Shown: positions 32,855-46,811 of the stretch, piece by piece
How the letters are laid out: each line of letters begins with the position of its first letter
Numbering within the stretch: position 1 is the first letter of the stretch
From: Valencia hispanica
Lineage: Eukaryota; Chordata; Actinopteri; Cyprinodontiformes; Valenciidae
Length of the DNA: 64,000 bases
Reading direction: 5' to 3'
Assembly (NCBI GenBank): GCA_963556495.2
Contig: OY747716.1
Span: 17,434,540 to 17,498,539, forward strand
Program-made: the position numbers and the translations under genes
The notes under the pieces: model-generated
Seen by the model: the letters and a program-made list of their open reading frames with translations, nothing else
Told to the model about the DNA's origin: nothing
Databases searched by the model: none

Positions 32855-34800
32855 CAAATGTTTTCTGTAGGTCTTCACCAGGTTTGCACACACTGTAGCT
32901 GGTATTTTGGCCCATTCTTCCATGCAGATCTTCTCTAGAGCTGTGATGTTTTGGGGCTGTCGCTGGGCAAACAGACTTTCAACTCTCTCCACAGATTCTC
33001 TGTTGGATTGAGGTATAGAGACTGGCTACACTGTTAAAAAAAAGGAAAACAAATTTTAATTTACAGTGAATTACTGGCAGTTGTGGTTTCCAGAATTTAA
33101 TCGTGAAAAATAAAAGTATAAATGTAGAAAGCACAATGGTATACCATTTTGGTAACAATACATTTCACAGTAAAGGATGTCGTTTTAAAGTAGATTACCT
33201 TTCATTTAAATACTGTAAAACAGTTTATAGTAATTCATGTGACATGCCGTTAAATTGGTTCAGTCTCCCACAGCTGGATTCATTGAAACCATAAAACATT
33301 ATGGTAATCTATTAAAAAGTTCAATATTACGTTAAATTACTGGCAGCTATGTTTGCCAGAATTTCACCTGGGAAAATATAGGGACTATGTAGAATACTTC
33401 TGTCATAATTTATGTTGCTTTCCTGACCCACGATGTCCCTTGGGCGTTTCCATGTGCGCAAAATTGCACACATCACAAAGACGAGCCCTGTGAGTAGATC
33501 TGCTGTTTCGTCGACCATCTTTGCAATAATCCATTTGTTTGGGGAAATGACATGTTCGAACCCCCCACTCCCCCGCACCCCCCAGCCCACAAACATTAAT
33601 CAGGATCCTCCGGTACATTTCTTGCTTTGTGAAAGCAGCTGAAAGGCAATGTTCCAGAAAAAAGTGGTGTGTTTGAAAACACAACTCCGGTTAAAGACCG
33701 GATGGAATTGTTTGCAAATATTCCAGAACTTCTGTCTGAAAACGGCTTTAGAGAGAGAACACAGGTAGGTTACTCAAGGGCAGGAACATAAGCAAAGAAT
33801 AATTAAAGCTCAGGAGATTCACTGGAACACGGCGGGCTAGAGGTACCATAGGAGGCAAACACTCTGGCACTGAATGTCAACCAGCCAGCCACAGAAAATG
33901 TGACATATTCATGTAAATTTATGTTTTTCCAACATATTTCTACCGTAATAACAAGAACCATTTACCATTTCTCAATTTACAGTAATTTAACATATGTATT
34001 ACAATCATTCACTTTTTTCAATTTAATAGTCATTTACCGTAGCCATTTCATAGTTATCTTCATTATCATTTTTACATAAATTCTTTACAGTGCTGCCCAC
34101 TCCAGAACCTTGAAATGCTTTTTACGTAGCCACTCATTCATTTCCTGGGTGGTGTGTTTGGGTCCATTGTCATACTGGAAGATCCAGCCACCTTTCATCT
34201 TCAATGCCCTTAATGATGGAAGGAGGTTTTCACTCAAAATCTCACGATACATGGCCCCATTCATCCTTTTCTATAATATGGATCAGTCGTCCTGTCCCCT
34301 TTGCAGCCCCAAAGCATAATGTTTCCACCACCATGATTCACAGTGGGTGTGGTGTTCTTGAGATGCAACTCAGCATTCTTCTCCAAACATGCCGAGTGAC
34401 ATTTATACCAAAGAGTTATATTTTGGTCTCATCTGACCTCATGACATTCTCCCAATCCTCCTCTAGATCATCCAGATGGTCTCTGGGAAACTTTAGACGG
34501 GCCTGGACATGTGCTGGCTTAAGCAGGGTGACTTTTCGAGTGCTGCAGGATGATGACATAGTATATTATGAATAGTGACCTTTGTTACTGTGGTCCCAGC
34601 TCTCTTCAGGTCATTGACCAGTCCCCCCCGTGTAGTTCTGGGCTGTTTCCTCACCGTTTTCAATATCATGTGTACTCTACGAGGTCACATCTTACATTGA
34701 GCTCCAGACAAGGGAGATTGTCAGTGATCCTGCGTTTAATCCATTTTCTAATAATTGCTCCAGCAGTTGATATCTACCAAGCTGGTTGCCTATTGTAGAT
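32855..34800 (-). pseudogene. Tc1-like transposase remnants, interrupted
   Basis: Minus-strand coding remains include the C-terminal part ([20 protein letters not shown], about 32930) and, beyond the 33029-34092 insert, the catalytic core and N-terminal parts with many stops and shifts. Comparison with the copy at 47.6-49.9 kb identifies it. Confidence 0.75.
33029..34092. mobile_element. Non-autonomous DNA element inserted in the Tc1
   Basis: The Tc1 sequence stops at GAGACTGGCTA and resumes at CTGCCCACTCCAGAACC, so the insert runs from CACTGTTAAAAA to TTTACAGTG. Short ends CACTGT-AAA are inverted. Near both ends the words TTACAGT, TTTACCGT and TTACTGGCAG recur. Inside, a plus-strand frame MELFANIPELLSENGFRERT ends at a GTAGGT donor (about 33765). 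The superfamily is not settled. Confidence 0.65.
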
Positions 34801-35100
34801 TACCTCATCCCAGGACAGGTGTCTTTTATACAGATAACGGGTATCATTAATACAGTACAGTTAATGAGTGAAGGATAGAAGAGCTTCTTATAGGACTAAC
34901 AAGTCTGTGAGTGCGAGATTTCTGGCTTGGTTGTAGGTGCCAAATACTTATTTTCTGCACCATTATACAAATAACGTCTTAATAATCATACAATGTGATT
35001 TTCTGATTTTTTTCTTTTACATTCTGTCTCTCACAGTAGAAGTGTACCTATGATGAAACTTGGACAATTGGTGGCTGCCAAATACTTTTTTGCCCCACTG

Positions 35101-35527
35101 TATGCATTGGGATCAAGGGTGTGCAAGTTACGGTCTGAAACTGTGTAAGGACTGAGTGAGTAACTTTAGCTGCTTCTTGATTGTGTAACCTTCTTCGGGG
35201 GAAAGTTCATGAAGGTCATTGGTCTACGCAAAGTCAAATATTGCTCCCAAGTGGTAACATTAAGATTTAAAGTATTAAAAAAATCAACAGCTGTTTCAGG
35301 CACTTAGTTTTCAGAGCTAAGTGAATCTTCATCAGTGCAGACAGAGCATCTGTATATCGTGGTATGAGATTACATTACAACATTATCAGGTCATTTTTAT
35401 AATATTTGCAGGGCATTTATGTAAATTCTGCAGCAATATCACATAAGCATGCAGCACCCATGCCATAGAAAATGTTTAGTATTTCTAAAATATCTGTGTA
35501 TGCTAATTTAACTGCAGATAAAACATA
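35101..35527. other. Intergenic, nothing recognised
   Basis: Short AT-rich gap between two Tc1 elements. Confidence 0.5.
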
Positions 35528-37160
<1,633 letters not shown>

Positions 37161-38159
37161 TATGTTAGGGTAGAACAGTAGAAAAGCAATACTGGAAAAT
37201 TATGCACTGATGGCTGGATATTATTTAAACACCCAAAGAAAAGGAAGACAGATACGCAACAGTGTGACTGGGGTAATGGATTTCCAAGGATTTTGTTAGT
37301 TTCAAAGTCAGCACAGCTTGTTAAAAGAACCAGTCTAAACTAAAGACATTACTAACAATCTCTCAACAGCCCATTCAAGGACTTTTTAAGCTGTTTTGTT
37401 GCTCTTTTGATTCGGTTTAGGTAACTGCTTTTTTATCTACAGCTTGATGAGAGCGTCTCGACCCAAAAACAACTAGAGATATCATATGCATGTCACTTAG
37501 GCTTGTGAACATGAGACCAACTTGCACAATGTTTACATTTACCAATTTTAAAGGAGAACCACACATACAGATCTGAAGAACAGAGTGTGGTTTAAATCTG
37601 CAGCTTTGATTGTTTAGCCACTGAAACAAGACTATGTGAGGGAACAAATCTGTGTCCATGCTTAGCAGGAGATTTGATGGACATCCATGTGTTTGCAATC
37701 AGAGATGCAGTACGCTATTTCAGTCCCTTGTGAGGAATCTGTCAGAATGAACACTTGTTAAGGCAGCCAAAAGCAAGAGCTGTCAAGGCAGAATGTCCCA
37801 GCTGTTTCCTCCTGAGCTTCACTCAACTCCACAAGTTAGCAAGTAAGAAAAACAGATGGCTAGAATGGCTGTACTTACCTTTTCATTCTCTGTATTCTGT
37901 TAGAAATTATAGATCTTAGCATTTGTTGTTTCCGCAGGGGCAATATTAACAGGTCACCTATGATATGTTGTTTTCTTTGCCCTTTTGGGTTTCTCGTCAT
38001 TGCTCAGGAACCTGAGGTGTTACTTCTCTAAATGAGCATGCTCTTACAGGAACATTTCACTCAACACGGATTTTAGAAAAGTCAAAAAGGCAGCCTGACT
38101 TTTCTTTTTAATCTTTCATTGGATACAAATGAGATTCCTGCCATTTGGAAATCTGCCTT
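37161..38159. other. Intergenic, nothing recognised
   Basis: No gene or repeat identified. Confidence 0.5.
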
Positions 38160-39369
38160 TGGTCACTTAAAGGGTGCGATCCAGCAGACCTAAACAATTA
38201 CAGTGCTATGTTGGAATAGTCTGTTTTTGCAAAAATCGTTGAGTTTCTTGTAAGTGAACAATTGAAGGAGTATCTCATTTGTCATGATTTTATATTGCAT
38301 GTTCAGTTTGGCTTTAGAAAAGGACACTACAACTACAGCAGCATTAAAAGTAATAAAATGTTTTATTGAGGCTTTAGAAAGTCACAAAGGCTGTGCAGCC
38401 CTTTTCATTGACATTTCTAAGGTTTTTGAACAGGTAGTTGGATGATTCAAAATTATCTTTCCAATAGAACTCAGTGTGTGAAAGCTTAATGCATTGCATC
38501 CTGCTTCCTTGTTTGCTTTTTGTTAACCATTTTGTACTTTTGTTGTGGATTTTGAATAAACCTTTAGGTTTTTATACTATACCAGTTTCAGTTTTGTTAC
38601 AGTTGCCACCTCTTGTTCCCCTGGACTAACTGGGGTCGTAACAAAGGTGTTCTCCAGGAATCAGTTTGAGAGCCACATATTATTCACTTTGATAATAATC
38701 TGGATCAAGGAGTTTCGAACACTGATTTCTATTTTTATGACGATTATGTATTCAGTTGGATCCACACCTCAGCAGGTACATAATCAGCTCCAACGATCCC
38801 TTAAAACTGTTAAGCAAACTTGATGCAGTTCTAAATTAGTTCTCAATGCTAAACATTTTTGTTGTGGTCCAACTCAAAATTTAATTTCCATCTATCACCA
38901 CTCCTCATGGATAAAATATTGCTTTAGTGTCATGTGATTGATGATTCTCTCTCCTTTAATTCGCATGTAAGACAGTTGGTTTAAAAAAACTAAAACTGAA
39001 ACTCCAATTTTTCTTTTGAATTAAATTATGTCTTTCTTTTGAATTTAAGTAAGGAGTTGTGTCTCTATTTTTATGTCTTTGCTTGACTATGAAGATGTAA
39101 TTTATATGAGTGATTTCTCAAAGTGCTTAGATTCTCTTGACACAGTCTACCACAGAGCCTTGAGATTCATCACAAGCCTCAATTTTTTGACTCATCATTG
39201 TATGTTGTACTCCACTATTGAATGGTCTGAGGTCTGGGTACGAAGATTAAACCATTGGCATATCCTCATTTACAAGCTATCCATGGCCTTTTCCTTTCAT
39301 CTATCATCTTACCTCATCCAGAAAAGTGTAGGATCTCACAAAATCTGTTCCTATTGGTTAACATTTTAA
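38160..39369 (+). mobile_element. Decayed non-LTR retrotransposon (reverse transcriptase remnants)
   Basis: Plus-strand remains in order: VQFGFRKGHY and, in a neighbouring frame, ALESHKGCAALFIDISK (38300-38430), then a C-terminal domain LLDYEDVIYMSDFSKCLDSL with HRALRFITSLNFLTHHC (39073-39369). A stretch of about 150 bp near 38490-38640 with AATAAA does not fit the coding register and may be an insert. Clade not assigned. Confidence 0.7.
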
Positions 39370-40180
39370 ACAGTCAGAGGTTTGAATGCTAATGTTTGAA
39401 TTGATTAATCATTTGACTAAACTACTGAATGTGTTATTTGACTTTTTTTCTTTTTCTTTATATCTTGGTGATCACTGAGGTTTCATAATTTGGGAAGTTT
39501 TTGAGGTGTAATGTTTTTGAGTGCAGTTTTTCTTCAGGTCACCCTGGTAAATTAGATTTTAAATCTCAGTGGGTCTTTCCTTGTAAAAAGAAATAATATT
39601 AAGAAGAATACATTTGCAGAATACATCATTGACTGTTTGTAGGGCTGTGTCATAAAGGGCAAAAACTAAAATAATACAACTAAAGATGATCTCATGGTAC
39701 AGTTTCCCCTCAAAATTGATCCAATACCTCGTGGAGCTTTACCTAGATTTATGATTGCTATAATAAAAGACTTTGTGGCCAAGTTGTAAACATTTCAGTA
39801 ATTTAGCCTTATTCAGTTGAAATAACGACGATGAAAACATTAAATGAAACTTTAATTATTTGAAAGGTTTTATGCTACAAAGAAAATTTAATAACTGAGC
39901 AAAAAAGAAAAACCCCACAAACATTCAACATTTTCATTTTCCTATAGATATATATAGTTGCTGTAGTTTTTGGTGTGAATTTTAGAGGGTATATACAGTA
40001 TGTCAAGGTCAGTAAATTTAGATAAGCCATACCCTCAGTGGCTTATGTAATAAAGAGCAAGATACCTAAAAAGATAGCAGGAACACATATGGCTCCATTG
40101 GTGGGGGTTCTCCTGGCATAACATCATTTACCTTTTTCAGGACAAAGTGGCATTTATAGCTTCATGCAAACGACTTGAGA
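39370..40180. other. Intergenic, nothing recognised
   Basis: AT-rich, featureless. Confidence 0.5.
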
Positions 40181-40183
40181 ACG

Positions 40184-40185
<2 letters not shown>

Positions 40186-40240
<55 letters not shown>
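40186..40240. repeat. (TA)n microsatellite
   Basis: Pure TA run. The reading frames across it (YIYIYI) are artefacts. Confidence 0.95.
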
Positions 40241-40244
<4 letters not shown>

Positions 40245-41639
40245 TCCGCTTGACTGGTGTAGGCCAGTGAACGGCCAGCCTGAAACTGAAAAAGGAACTA
40301 TTTGTCCGATTGATACCATGTCTAAGTGCTGCCAGGTCTCATCAACCACAACACTCTTCAGTGTGGGAGTTGTTACTGTGAGGAGAATAATAATTAGCTT
40401 TTTGAAAATAGATTCAGGGGAAGCACAAAGAAGCCATATATAAAAAAATATCATTCATGGTGCTATCCCAGAGAACTGCACTTTCCCTGGTACAGGTTAT
40501 TTAGCTCCCACAACATTTTGTACCTGATTCTTTTGGGTACAAAAAGGAGTCCATTCATACCTGCCTTGGGGAGGTTGTGGTAAATTAGCTAGCAAACAGT
40601 GAGCTGACCCTCAGTTCTTGGATTTTATTTATTTTTGACCTTTTTCTGTCATGGAACATGATGGACTTTGAAAACCTGATTCCTTTTTAAGTAACCTATG
40701 ACTGAGGATTTGAGACTAGTGTTAAAAGTTAGCAAAGTCCACAATGCTAATCATGCTAACTTAGGATGCAAAAGAAAATTTAAAATGTCAACTCTGTAAT
40801 AATTCTGTATAGTTCTTAAAAGCAGGATGCCCATAAAAAAACATTCTGAAAGCTGTTGATTGTAGTTCTTACAAAGAAATCTTGAATGGGCTACAAACTT
40901 GGTGATTGCTTAAAATCTCAGATCAAAAACACTAATAAGTACACATAACTAGGGACAGTTTTGTTTCACATAATGTATCATTTAAATATGGACACAATCC
41001 TTTGTTAGCTTATTGAGACACACTGCTCAGGAGCTAAATTTCAGGTTCAAATCTCTCCATGCAAAGGTTTTGGGAATTAGACAGGCCCCTTAATTATAGC
41101 TTTTTTGGAATGTGCTGATGTCTTGAAATGGAGGCATTTATTTAATTAAAAGAGGCAAAACATGAAATACAATGTTTTGGGTTGAAACAGGATAGCGCAA
41201 TTACAGAAAAGTGAGATAACATTTTGAGGTGTGCTAAATGATCCCATTTCAAGCCTGCAAAGATAACATGAGTAGATGCGATGAAATCTGCAACAAGGAG
41301 GACCAAAGAAAAGAATATGGTTTTGGAATTTCTTGTGATTCTCAAGAATAAACATTGTATTGACATAGAGAATTGGAGCCTGTAGAGCCCCTGAGGTCAA
41401 ATTGGAAATATAAACCTCTCAATACAGGCTCCAGGATTTGAAGAACTCTTGGTGCTCCCCTAAACATAAACCAGTCAAACAGAATGACCAAGTAAGAAAG
41501 GGCTTTTACCTAACTCATCCATCATTTCATCATTTTGCTGCTATGGGGAAATGTAAATCATTCACATACTCAAAGGTAATGGTACTTGCAGTGGGATGTG
41601 ATGTGATTACAGCGCCTGGCTAACACATTGACCCCCTTC

Positions 41640-41725
41640 ACTGCAATTACAGCCATGGGCGGATCTACTGGGATGGCATAGGGTGGCAGTTGCCACCCTA
41701 AAAGAAAGCCTTGCCACCCCTGCTG
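41640..41725. repeat. GCCACCC-repeat segment
   Basis: GGGTGGCAGTTGCCACCC is a short palindrome, followed by two further GCCACCC words. It looks like part of a dispersed element but I could not find its ends. Confidence 0.35.
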
Positions 41726-42405
41726 CCACCCTAGCAGCTATGAATTCAAACCCGTTAACGTTCCGTGGGCCTGCAGGCGGGCCCAGCCCCTTTTGTAGTT
41801 TAAATCCATCGATTTTCTGACTTCTAACTTCTATGAACCTATACATATTTTATATCATTGGAAAGCTAAGAGTCTTGTGATTCCAATTATGGATGGCGAT
41901 CAAGGATACAATCATAACTGAAGACACAGTGAGCGTTTTTGCCAACACAAACGTTCTCCTGACGGCAGTATAAAAATTTGGAACTCACCACATTGTAGTC
42001 CAATAAACGTGACAAAACGGATCCATTTAGAACAAAAATTGTCTTTTTACATCAATAAGGGTCCGATTAAAGTCCTCCGATAAAGTGATTATACCAGGAC
42101 AACAGCAAAACCGATAAAAAAATGTAAAACAAACAGTGAAAATGTGCTTCCGAAATGTCTATGGCCATTTTTTGTAGTCTTTAAGGCTTTAAGGCTTCCG
42201 CCTACAAAGGTCACTGAGCATGCCCAGACGAAAAAAAAAGTCATCTGGTTTATTTCATTCATCCGCCAATCAATGGCGCATGGATGAAAAGTCACGTTAT
42301 GGTAAGTAATTCGAACCAATCGCAGCCAGAACTGTGATGATTGACGCATCAAATAGCCAATGTAATGCTGTAAACGCAGATATAGAACTTGACCGGGCGG
42401 ACTTA

Positions 42406-43106
42406 CCCCTCCTTTCCACCAGATGCGTAAGCAGCACGTTACAGGAGCAGCACGTCGTAGGCAGTTGATAGCCACCACTGTAGTCAATTGAACCCTTTCC
42501 ACCAGAGGCGAAAGCAGCACGAATCTGCCGCGTCTCAGGAGCGTCATGTCACAGCACTTTTTTAAATATACGCGGCAGTGCCATTTTCTACGCAGTACGC
42601 CTCTGAAACACGTACATTTCTACATTTTGGATAGGGGAGACAGGAAATATACGGCTCGGCACCGGAAATGTTCAAGATAAAAGAAACGTGCTGCTTTGCG
42701 GTTGCTTTACTTAAAAAAAGTCACTACCTGTGCGGCCCGGTGAGAAGTCAGTACCTCGCGGGAGGGTCTCATTTGTGTGTCATCACACAAATGAGCGATT
42801 TTGGATGTTCCCTGACATAACATAAACTTATTGGCGAATATAAAATGGACATAACATAAAACACCAAACTTTTGGAGCCATGTTGTTGTCTTTTCCTGGT
42901 TATTATTGTCATAGACGTTTATATATGTCTATGGTTGTGGTGTTTAATGACGAAACCACGCGTGATTTCGTGCTCTCGGTGACAGCTGCTTCCCTGCTTC
43001 TATGCGCCTCATACGCACCCGGTGGAAAGGGCCAAGCAGCAGAATACACAAGTGAAACGTGCTGCTCCTGTAACATGCCGCTTACGCGTCCGGCGGAAAG
43101 GAGGGG
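42406..43106. mobile_element. PIF/Harbinger-type MITE with TTA target duplication
   Basis: Ends CCCCTCCTTTCCACCAGATG and (inverted) CCCCTCCTTTCCGCCGGACG; the similarity extends about 55 bp, including AGCAGCACGTTACAGGAGCA against a near-inverted copy. TTA flanks both sides (42403-42405, 43107-43109). A second copy of the CCCTTTCCACCAGA motif lies inside each end. The open frames inside have no recognisable product. Confidence 0.85.
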
Positions 43107-43815
43107 TTAGTCGCTGCCATAGTATACGACGTGCGTAAAATGTCTCATTCATGAAGAGATTACGCACAATACGTATCAGTAACATACTGTTTCTGCACCA
43201 TGTCCAAACACCCTTTATAATAAAAATACAACATTGAAGGAAGCCGTGGAGCTTTCTATGGTAAGATGCAGTTATAATTCTGATGATATTTTTAATTCAG
43301 TGAGGACTACGGCATTTACCCAGGAGATGGTGCACATGGCACACTTTTGACCACCTTTGACCTGTAGTTAGAAAAGTGTGTGCAGAATATTCATTTTTTG
43401 GTTTATTGCTGTCAAATTTGGTGTGGATGAAGGTAATAGTTTAGGCTTTAGACCCACAGTGTGTTTTAGGTCCCAACCTATTTTTAAAGCCATTTTTACA
43501 CATTGTATTTATATAAAATAAATAATCTGACATAAAAAATTATTTTTCAGTGTATTAAAATTCATATTGCTTGGTAACAATAGCACTCAGAGATATTAAC
43601 ACAGTTCTGGGATAAATTTTAGAGTGTTTGCTTTCCAAAGAGATCCCAGCCATGTCTCTTCTCAAATTGGTTCAAGAACAACTTTAAGTTAATTTTGGGT
43701 ATGCGTTTTAAGAAAATGTAGGGCGGAAATTGCAGGAATGTTAAGGGGGTAAAATTGGACATTAGGAGCTTGAAGCTCATGAAAATAGTTCCATTATATT
43801 CTCTTTGGTGAACCT

Positions 43816-44233
43816 TTAAAGCTGCTAGTTTGCTGAAAGTGCTGCAGAGAGTGCACCATGTGGCCGTTAGACAAACTTCAATCAGCAAAATGCGCACTCC
43901 CATGACTTTCCGAGCTCTGCGACGGCAGAGGCCATTTTTGCTCTTTTTGTAATGCTGGATGAAAGTATTTTCTTCTTTGACTTACGGGGAGCTTGTGTAG
44001 GTGTCGTGGCTGGCTAGCTACACTTATCTAAGCTAGTTTAGACCGTGTACATGGGAACGTACGTGCACCTCAAAATAAATGGAATTGCTGCCTCTACATG
44101 CAACCGCGGTAGAATCAAACTACAGCAAACTACAGCACTTGATTCAATTGTATCGTCAGGAGATGAAAAAACTGACTATAGATAAAAAAATATATATATT
44201 TAACAAAAATATTGCGCAATGCAGCTTTAATGT
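43816..44233. mobile_element. Possible MITE with TTAAAGCTGC ends
   Basis: TTTAAAGCTGCTAGTTTGCTG and (inverted) TTAAAGCTGCATTGCGCAAT share ten bases at the ends, with a GC-richer inner part. This is a weak match. Confidence 0.3.
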
Positions 44234-44644
44234 GCTTAAATAACCTGAAGCAAAACAAATACATCTATGTATCTATAAAAAGAAAGAAATCTTAATGTTT
44301 TTTTTTATCTGATTATTTTGTAGTTCTGGCACAGGATGCCAGAGGAAAGTTTCTGCATCATGTGAAGTACAGCCAGCCCTATTGTTCATAAATGAAAACG
44401 TTTTGAGCCACCAAAAGACCTTAAATCTCCATCTTTATGCCATAGACAAACTGTCTACTCAGACCTGATGAGCCTCAAGCTTTTAACAGTCACTGAATGA
44501 GATCTGCAGTAAGTTTGGCGGACAAATTACAGAGGAGTAATTATTATGGCAATCTTTCCCTTTTGCTTGGTGGTCAGCTGCATGAGAATGAGGCCAATTA
44601 CCTGAGCGTAGAACTCAACAAAGAACAATGTGAACTATTCATAG

Positions 44645-45275
44645 CACTTTGCAAAGGTATTCACAAAAGGTGATGTGGATGCATATCAGTAGTAGGCAAC
44701 AAAGTCCACCGTTGGGCATTAAAGTGGTTTGGATGTGTAAAAATTATTCACACAAGTATTCATGAATGTGATAAACCAACAAAAAGTAGTGCATAATTGA
44801 GAAGTGGAAGGAAAATTATGCATATGGTCAGTGTTTTAGGATTTAGGGCTGCACTGTATAGGCCATTCTAACACATGTGGATGTGTTTTAATCTAAACTA
44901 ATTCAACGTAGCTCTGCCTATGTGTTTAGGTTGGTTGTCCTGCCTGGACGTGAACCTCGAGCCAAGTCTCAAATCTTTTACAGCCTCTAAGACGTTTTTT
45001 CCTGGAGTGCCTTGTATTTATCTCCATCCATCTTCCCATGAACTCTGAGCACCTTCCCTGTCCCCGCTTAACAAACCCATTACTGCAGCATCATCCTGCC
45101 ACCACCGTGTTTCACAGTGGGGTTGGCTTGTTCAGGCGTGATGTGACGTTTTGGTCGTCCTACTTAGGTTTGCTTTTAAGACATAAGTACTTCTTTAGTA
45201 TCATTTGTGCTGTGCAAGAGGGGGATTGCAGTATTGTAATGTAGAGCTGCTTCTTTTCTTAAAGTAGAAAGAAAA
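44645..45275 (-). mobile_element. Decayed Tc1-like fragment (family with TTTGCAAAGGTATTCA ends)
   Basis: Has an end-like GCACTTTGCAAAGGTATTCA, then a subterminal block GTGATAAACCAACAAAAAGT, then minus-strand transposase remains around ACCACCGTGTTTCACAGTGG (the HGGG region). Internally deleted; the far end is not found. Confidence 0.65.
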
Positions 45276-45367
45276 TGTTCAAAACTACTAAGTAATGCTG
45301 TGAGAAACGTTCTTCCTTCGTGTGTAGGATTTCAGACTGAGGCAGTGATTTACATTTCAACAAGACA

Positions 45368-46005
45368 TCATGAAACAGAATGCAATGAAGTCAAGAGATG
45401 TAGTAAAGGACTGGAGAGAACTTTATGAACGAATGCATAGACATTGTTGAGCATCTCAGAGAGGACCTGAAAATACACATCCATTGACGCACATTGATCA
45501 TTTGGGTCTTTCCCAATAAAGCATTGCAATGCCTTTGTAAAATTTGGCAAACAATATCTTTGTCGGATAGTTCTCCCTTAAGTTGTTGTTGTGGCAAAGA
45601 AAACTATGCCATTCATGATTTAATCCACCATTAAGACCAAAAGATACGTTTAGAAGACGCCTTTCACTTTCGCTGGCAGTGTTCTTGGGCAGAAAGCTGA
45701 GTAAGCCAACTCCAAAGGAACCCTGTGCCACATTGCTCTCTATAAGGAGGCTGTTGATTTCACAGAGGACTCGTGGAAGTGCATGCTTTTTCTTCCCCGA
45801 ACAACTGGCTTAACAGATGCTGCAAACAAACTGAAGGTGGATTCCTTGAGAGGAAATAACCCCGTACCAGTGGTCCACTGTCTGTTGTTGTCCTTCCTGC
45901 AGAATTTCGGTCCGTTCTTCATGGTGTTTTTGGACAGAAATGTTTTTATGGCTGTCGTTGTCAGAAGACTGTGGTCTAAAAATCTTGAAAATCTTCTAAA
46001 GTTTG
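45368..46005 (-). pseudogene. Broken coding block of unknown identity downstream of agrp2
   Basis: Minus strand. From an acceptor-like TTTTTAG at about 45987 one frame reads HHEERTEILQEGQQQ, TVDHWYGVISSQGIHLQFVC, one TAA, then KKKHALPRVLCEINSLLIES and GSFGVGLLSFLPKN. After that the good-looking sequence passes through at least two frame changes (LSDKDIVCQILQRHC; DVYFQVLSEMLNNVYAFVHK). Composition and residue patterns look like true protein. I do not recognise the family. It may be a dead gene, a retrocopy or part of an unknown element. Confidence 0.45.
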
Positions 46006-46562
46006 CAAAAAGCAGCATTTGTGCTTCTAAGAGTTTTGTTTTTTGCCTCTACGTTCTATCCACGTGGAGTAAAACAGAGACTGAAGCAGGGTTTGGTTCA
46101 CGGCGGGAATACATGGACTCGAGATGCTGCTATCCAGTGGGGGTGTGAAGTTTCTGCTGTTCTCCGTTAGATACCTCCTCAACATAATACAGGTTTTTAA
46201 AAAGCCAAAAGAAGGCGATTATCATTGATTAGAAATCATGTCATAAAAAAGAAAAGTAAAAAAAAAAAGATCTTTATAAAGATGAAGCTATCAATTTATA
46301 CAACACAAGAGATGTTTTCACTGGATGTTTGAGCTAATAGAACAATGTAATAACTACGAATAAAGATAACATGACACTGTTATATCACTGATAATGCCCT
46401 GTAAATATTTTAGGAATTTTAAACTCATTTGCACAGCGGTTAGTTAGTTCAAGCAGCTGCCTTCTACAAGAGGGATAAATTGAATTAGACTGTTCCCACA
46501 GGCCGATGTTTCGAAGTGTCTGAAGCAGTTGAGTGGCACTTGTTTTTTTATGTCATCGCTGT

Positions 46563-46811
46563 TTAGGGTTGTGTCTTTGATTTTCTGCTTCTTGGTGTTT
46601 TTCTCCCACACCGTGACTTTGCTTTCTCTGTTTTCCAACAGAAGCAGATTGCGTTGAAGAAGCGGCAGTGACACGTTGCGCACGGATCGCAGCAGCCACA
46701 CAGGGGGATACAGCTCTGTCCAAACTCGGAGCACTTGGGCATCTTGGGATTAGGTACCACTTTGGGACGAGGAATGTCGTTTTGAGGAGGAGAAACAATC
46801 CTAGACTTTTT
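46563..46811 (-). CDS. agrp2: agrp2 exon 3 (cysteine-knot domain and stop)
   Basis: 249 bp. The acceptor is AACCTCTAG at 46812-46813, which keeps phase 0 with exon 2; a second AG eleven bases on would break the frame. It encodes [17 protein letters not shown], then the cysteine domain from KCSEFGQSC to SRCGRK, then a basic tail ending at TAA (46563-46565). Confidence 0.87.
   Translation of the reverse strand, partial: KKSRIVSPPQNDIPRPKVVPNPKMPKCSEFGQSCIPLCGCCDPCATCHCRFFNAICFCWKTEKAKSRCGRKTPRSRKSKTQP

Larger units (their letters stand above)
27249..35100 (-). mobile_element. Tc1-like transposon split by nested insertions
   Basis: The left end GGGGCAAGAAAGTATTTGGC (27253) and right end GCCAAATACTTTTTTGCCCC (35079-35098) are inverted copies, and the transposase remains lie on the minus strand between 32860 and 34800. 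The element is pulled apart by a Rex1-type LINE (27478-32845, itself split by an L2 LINE) and by a non-autonomous DNA element (33029-34092). The copy at 47258-50110 belongs to the same family and confirms the join points. Confidence 0.85.

Noticed and set aside
32391..32915. Frames near 32.4-32.9 kb as a host gene
   Set aside because: They match the upstream part of the Rex1-type LINE coding region (PWITSDLKELPNKKK) and are separated from its RT only by the L2 insert.
42089..42547. Minus-strand frame of 152 codons
   Set aside because: Spans the end of the Harbinger-type MITE and unique flank; composition is that of the repeat, no motif.
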